A DNA stretch of 31,747 nt from the IMG/VR virus record IMGVR_UViG_3300040801_002780, positions 1 through 31,747 of that record; one strand, 5' to 3'. A program made the position numbers and the translations under genes. This document shows, piece after piece, positions 31,439 to 31,747 of the stretch (the first letter of the stretch is position 1; each line of letters opens with the position of its first letter). The notes beneath the pieces were generated by a model. The model saw only the letters and a program-made list of their open reading frames with translations, had not been told where the DNA came from and did no database searches. The DNA is from a virus.

Positions 31439-31747
31439 TAATTCAATTTAATTTTAATTTTAAAATAAATTTAGTTTTATTTCCCTGATATAAATACCTA
31501 ATATCAATAATCAATGCAATAACAGCTAAATAAACTAATAAAAACTAAACTCATATTAGCTTTATAACAGTGTTTATTGCTTAGGCCCTATTAATATATC
31601 TAATAAATAACTATCTATTACAAGCTAAATATGGAGCTCATATAAGATATCTAATAATAACAACTACTTACAATTATCTAATATTAAGTACTTATTTAGT
31701 ACTATCTTATAAGTAGCTATTATTACTAGCATATCAAATAAAATAAA
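31439..31747. other. Gene-free AT-rich right end
   Basis: No gene of credible length. TATCTAATA occurs three times (31597, 31648, 31675), and TACTTAT/ATAAGTA near 31689-31714 forms a 7-bp inverted repeat overlapping two AGTACT boxes. It may hold the promoter of the leftward 61-aa gene or part of an origin; the extreme A/T content makes chance repeats likely. Confidence 0.4.

Overview
The window reads as part of a tailed bacteriophage genome (siphovirus type, lambda-like tail), followed on the right by a very AT-rich module that looks more plasmid-like. The DNA is AT-rich throughout. Two lipoproteins with lipobox cysteines, one of them in the lysis cluster, point to a Gram-negative host; the host cannot be named more closely from the sequence. 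No integrase, portal, capsid or terminase gene is visible; those would lie to the left of the window.

Layout. (1) 1-4.9 kb, rightward: end of a virion protein gene, a permuted papain-like (YiiX-type) hydrolase, gp6-like head-tail connector, head closure protein, HK97-gp10-like neck protein, tail terminator and major tail protein. (2) 4.9-17.3 kb, rightward: tail assembly chaperone pair made by a -1 frameshift on GGGAAAC, tape measure, small tail-tip proteins, DUF1833/gpL-like protein, NlpC/P60 hydrolase, a gpI-gpJ fusion host-specificity protein and a large tail fibre. (3) 17.3-19.3 kb: a coiled-coil protein and the lysis cluster (TM/coiled-coil protein, two small helical proteins, an embedded lipoprotein, M15 peptidase endolysin). 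(4) 19.3-20.2 kb: two leftward HNH endonuclease genes between the lysis and replication modules. (5) 20.3-27.0 kb, rightward: family A DNA polymerase, C5 cytosine methyltransferase, SSB-like protein, RecE-like PD-(D/E)XK nuclease, Lys/Glu-rich protein, SNF2-type helicase, HNH nuclease and a tiny membrane protein. (6) 27.0-27.75 kb: three small leftward genes (Cys-rich, lipoprotein, membrane protein), probably accessory genes acting at the cell surface. (7) 27.75-28.6 kb: gene-free but dense with inverted repeats, including two tandem hairpins with different stems and an identical 16-nt loop. (8) 28.6-31.2 kb: six small-to-medium rightward genes with an almost identical 20-nt translation leader, including a PcfJ-like protein and a ribbon-helix-helix regulator; a segment here has been tandemly duplicated. 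(9) one leftward small gene and a gene-free AT-rich end.

How it works together. The left two thirds builds the neck and tail and lyses the cell. The replication operon supplies polymerase, SSB, exonuclease and helicase, with a methyltransferase that may protect the DNA. The polymerase has Leu at the position equivalent to E. coli Pol I Phe762, a variant associated with temperate or slow-replicating phages. With the plasmid-like right end and the absence of a visible integrase, this makes a phage-plasmid lifestyle a reasonable but unproven idea. The least explained parts are the structured region at 28.09-28.55 kb, the shared leaders to its right, and the mutually exclusive RNA structures after the major tail gene.
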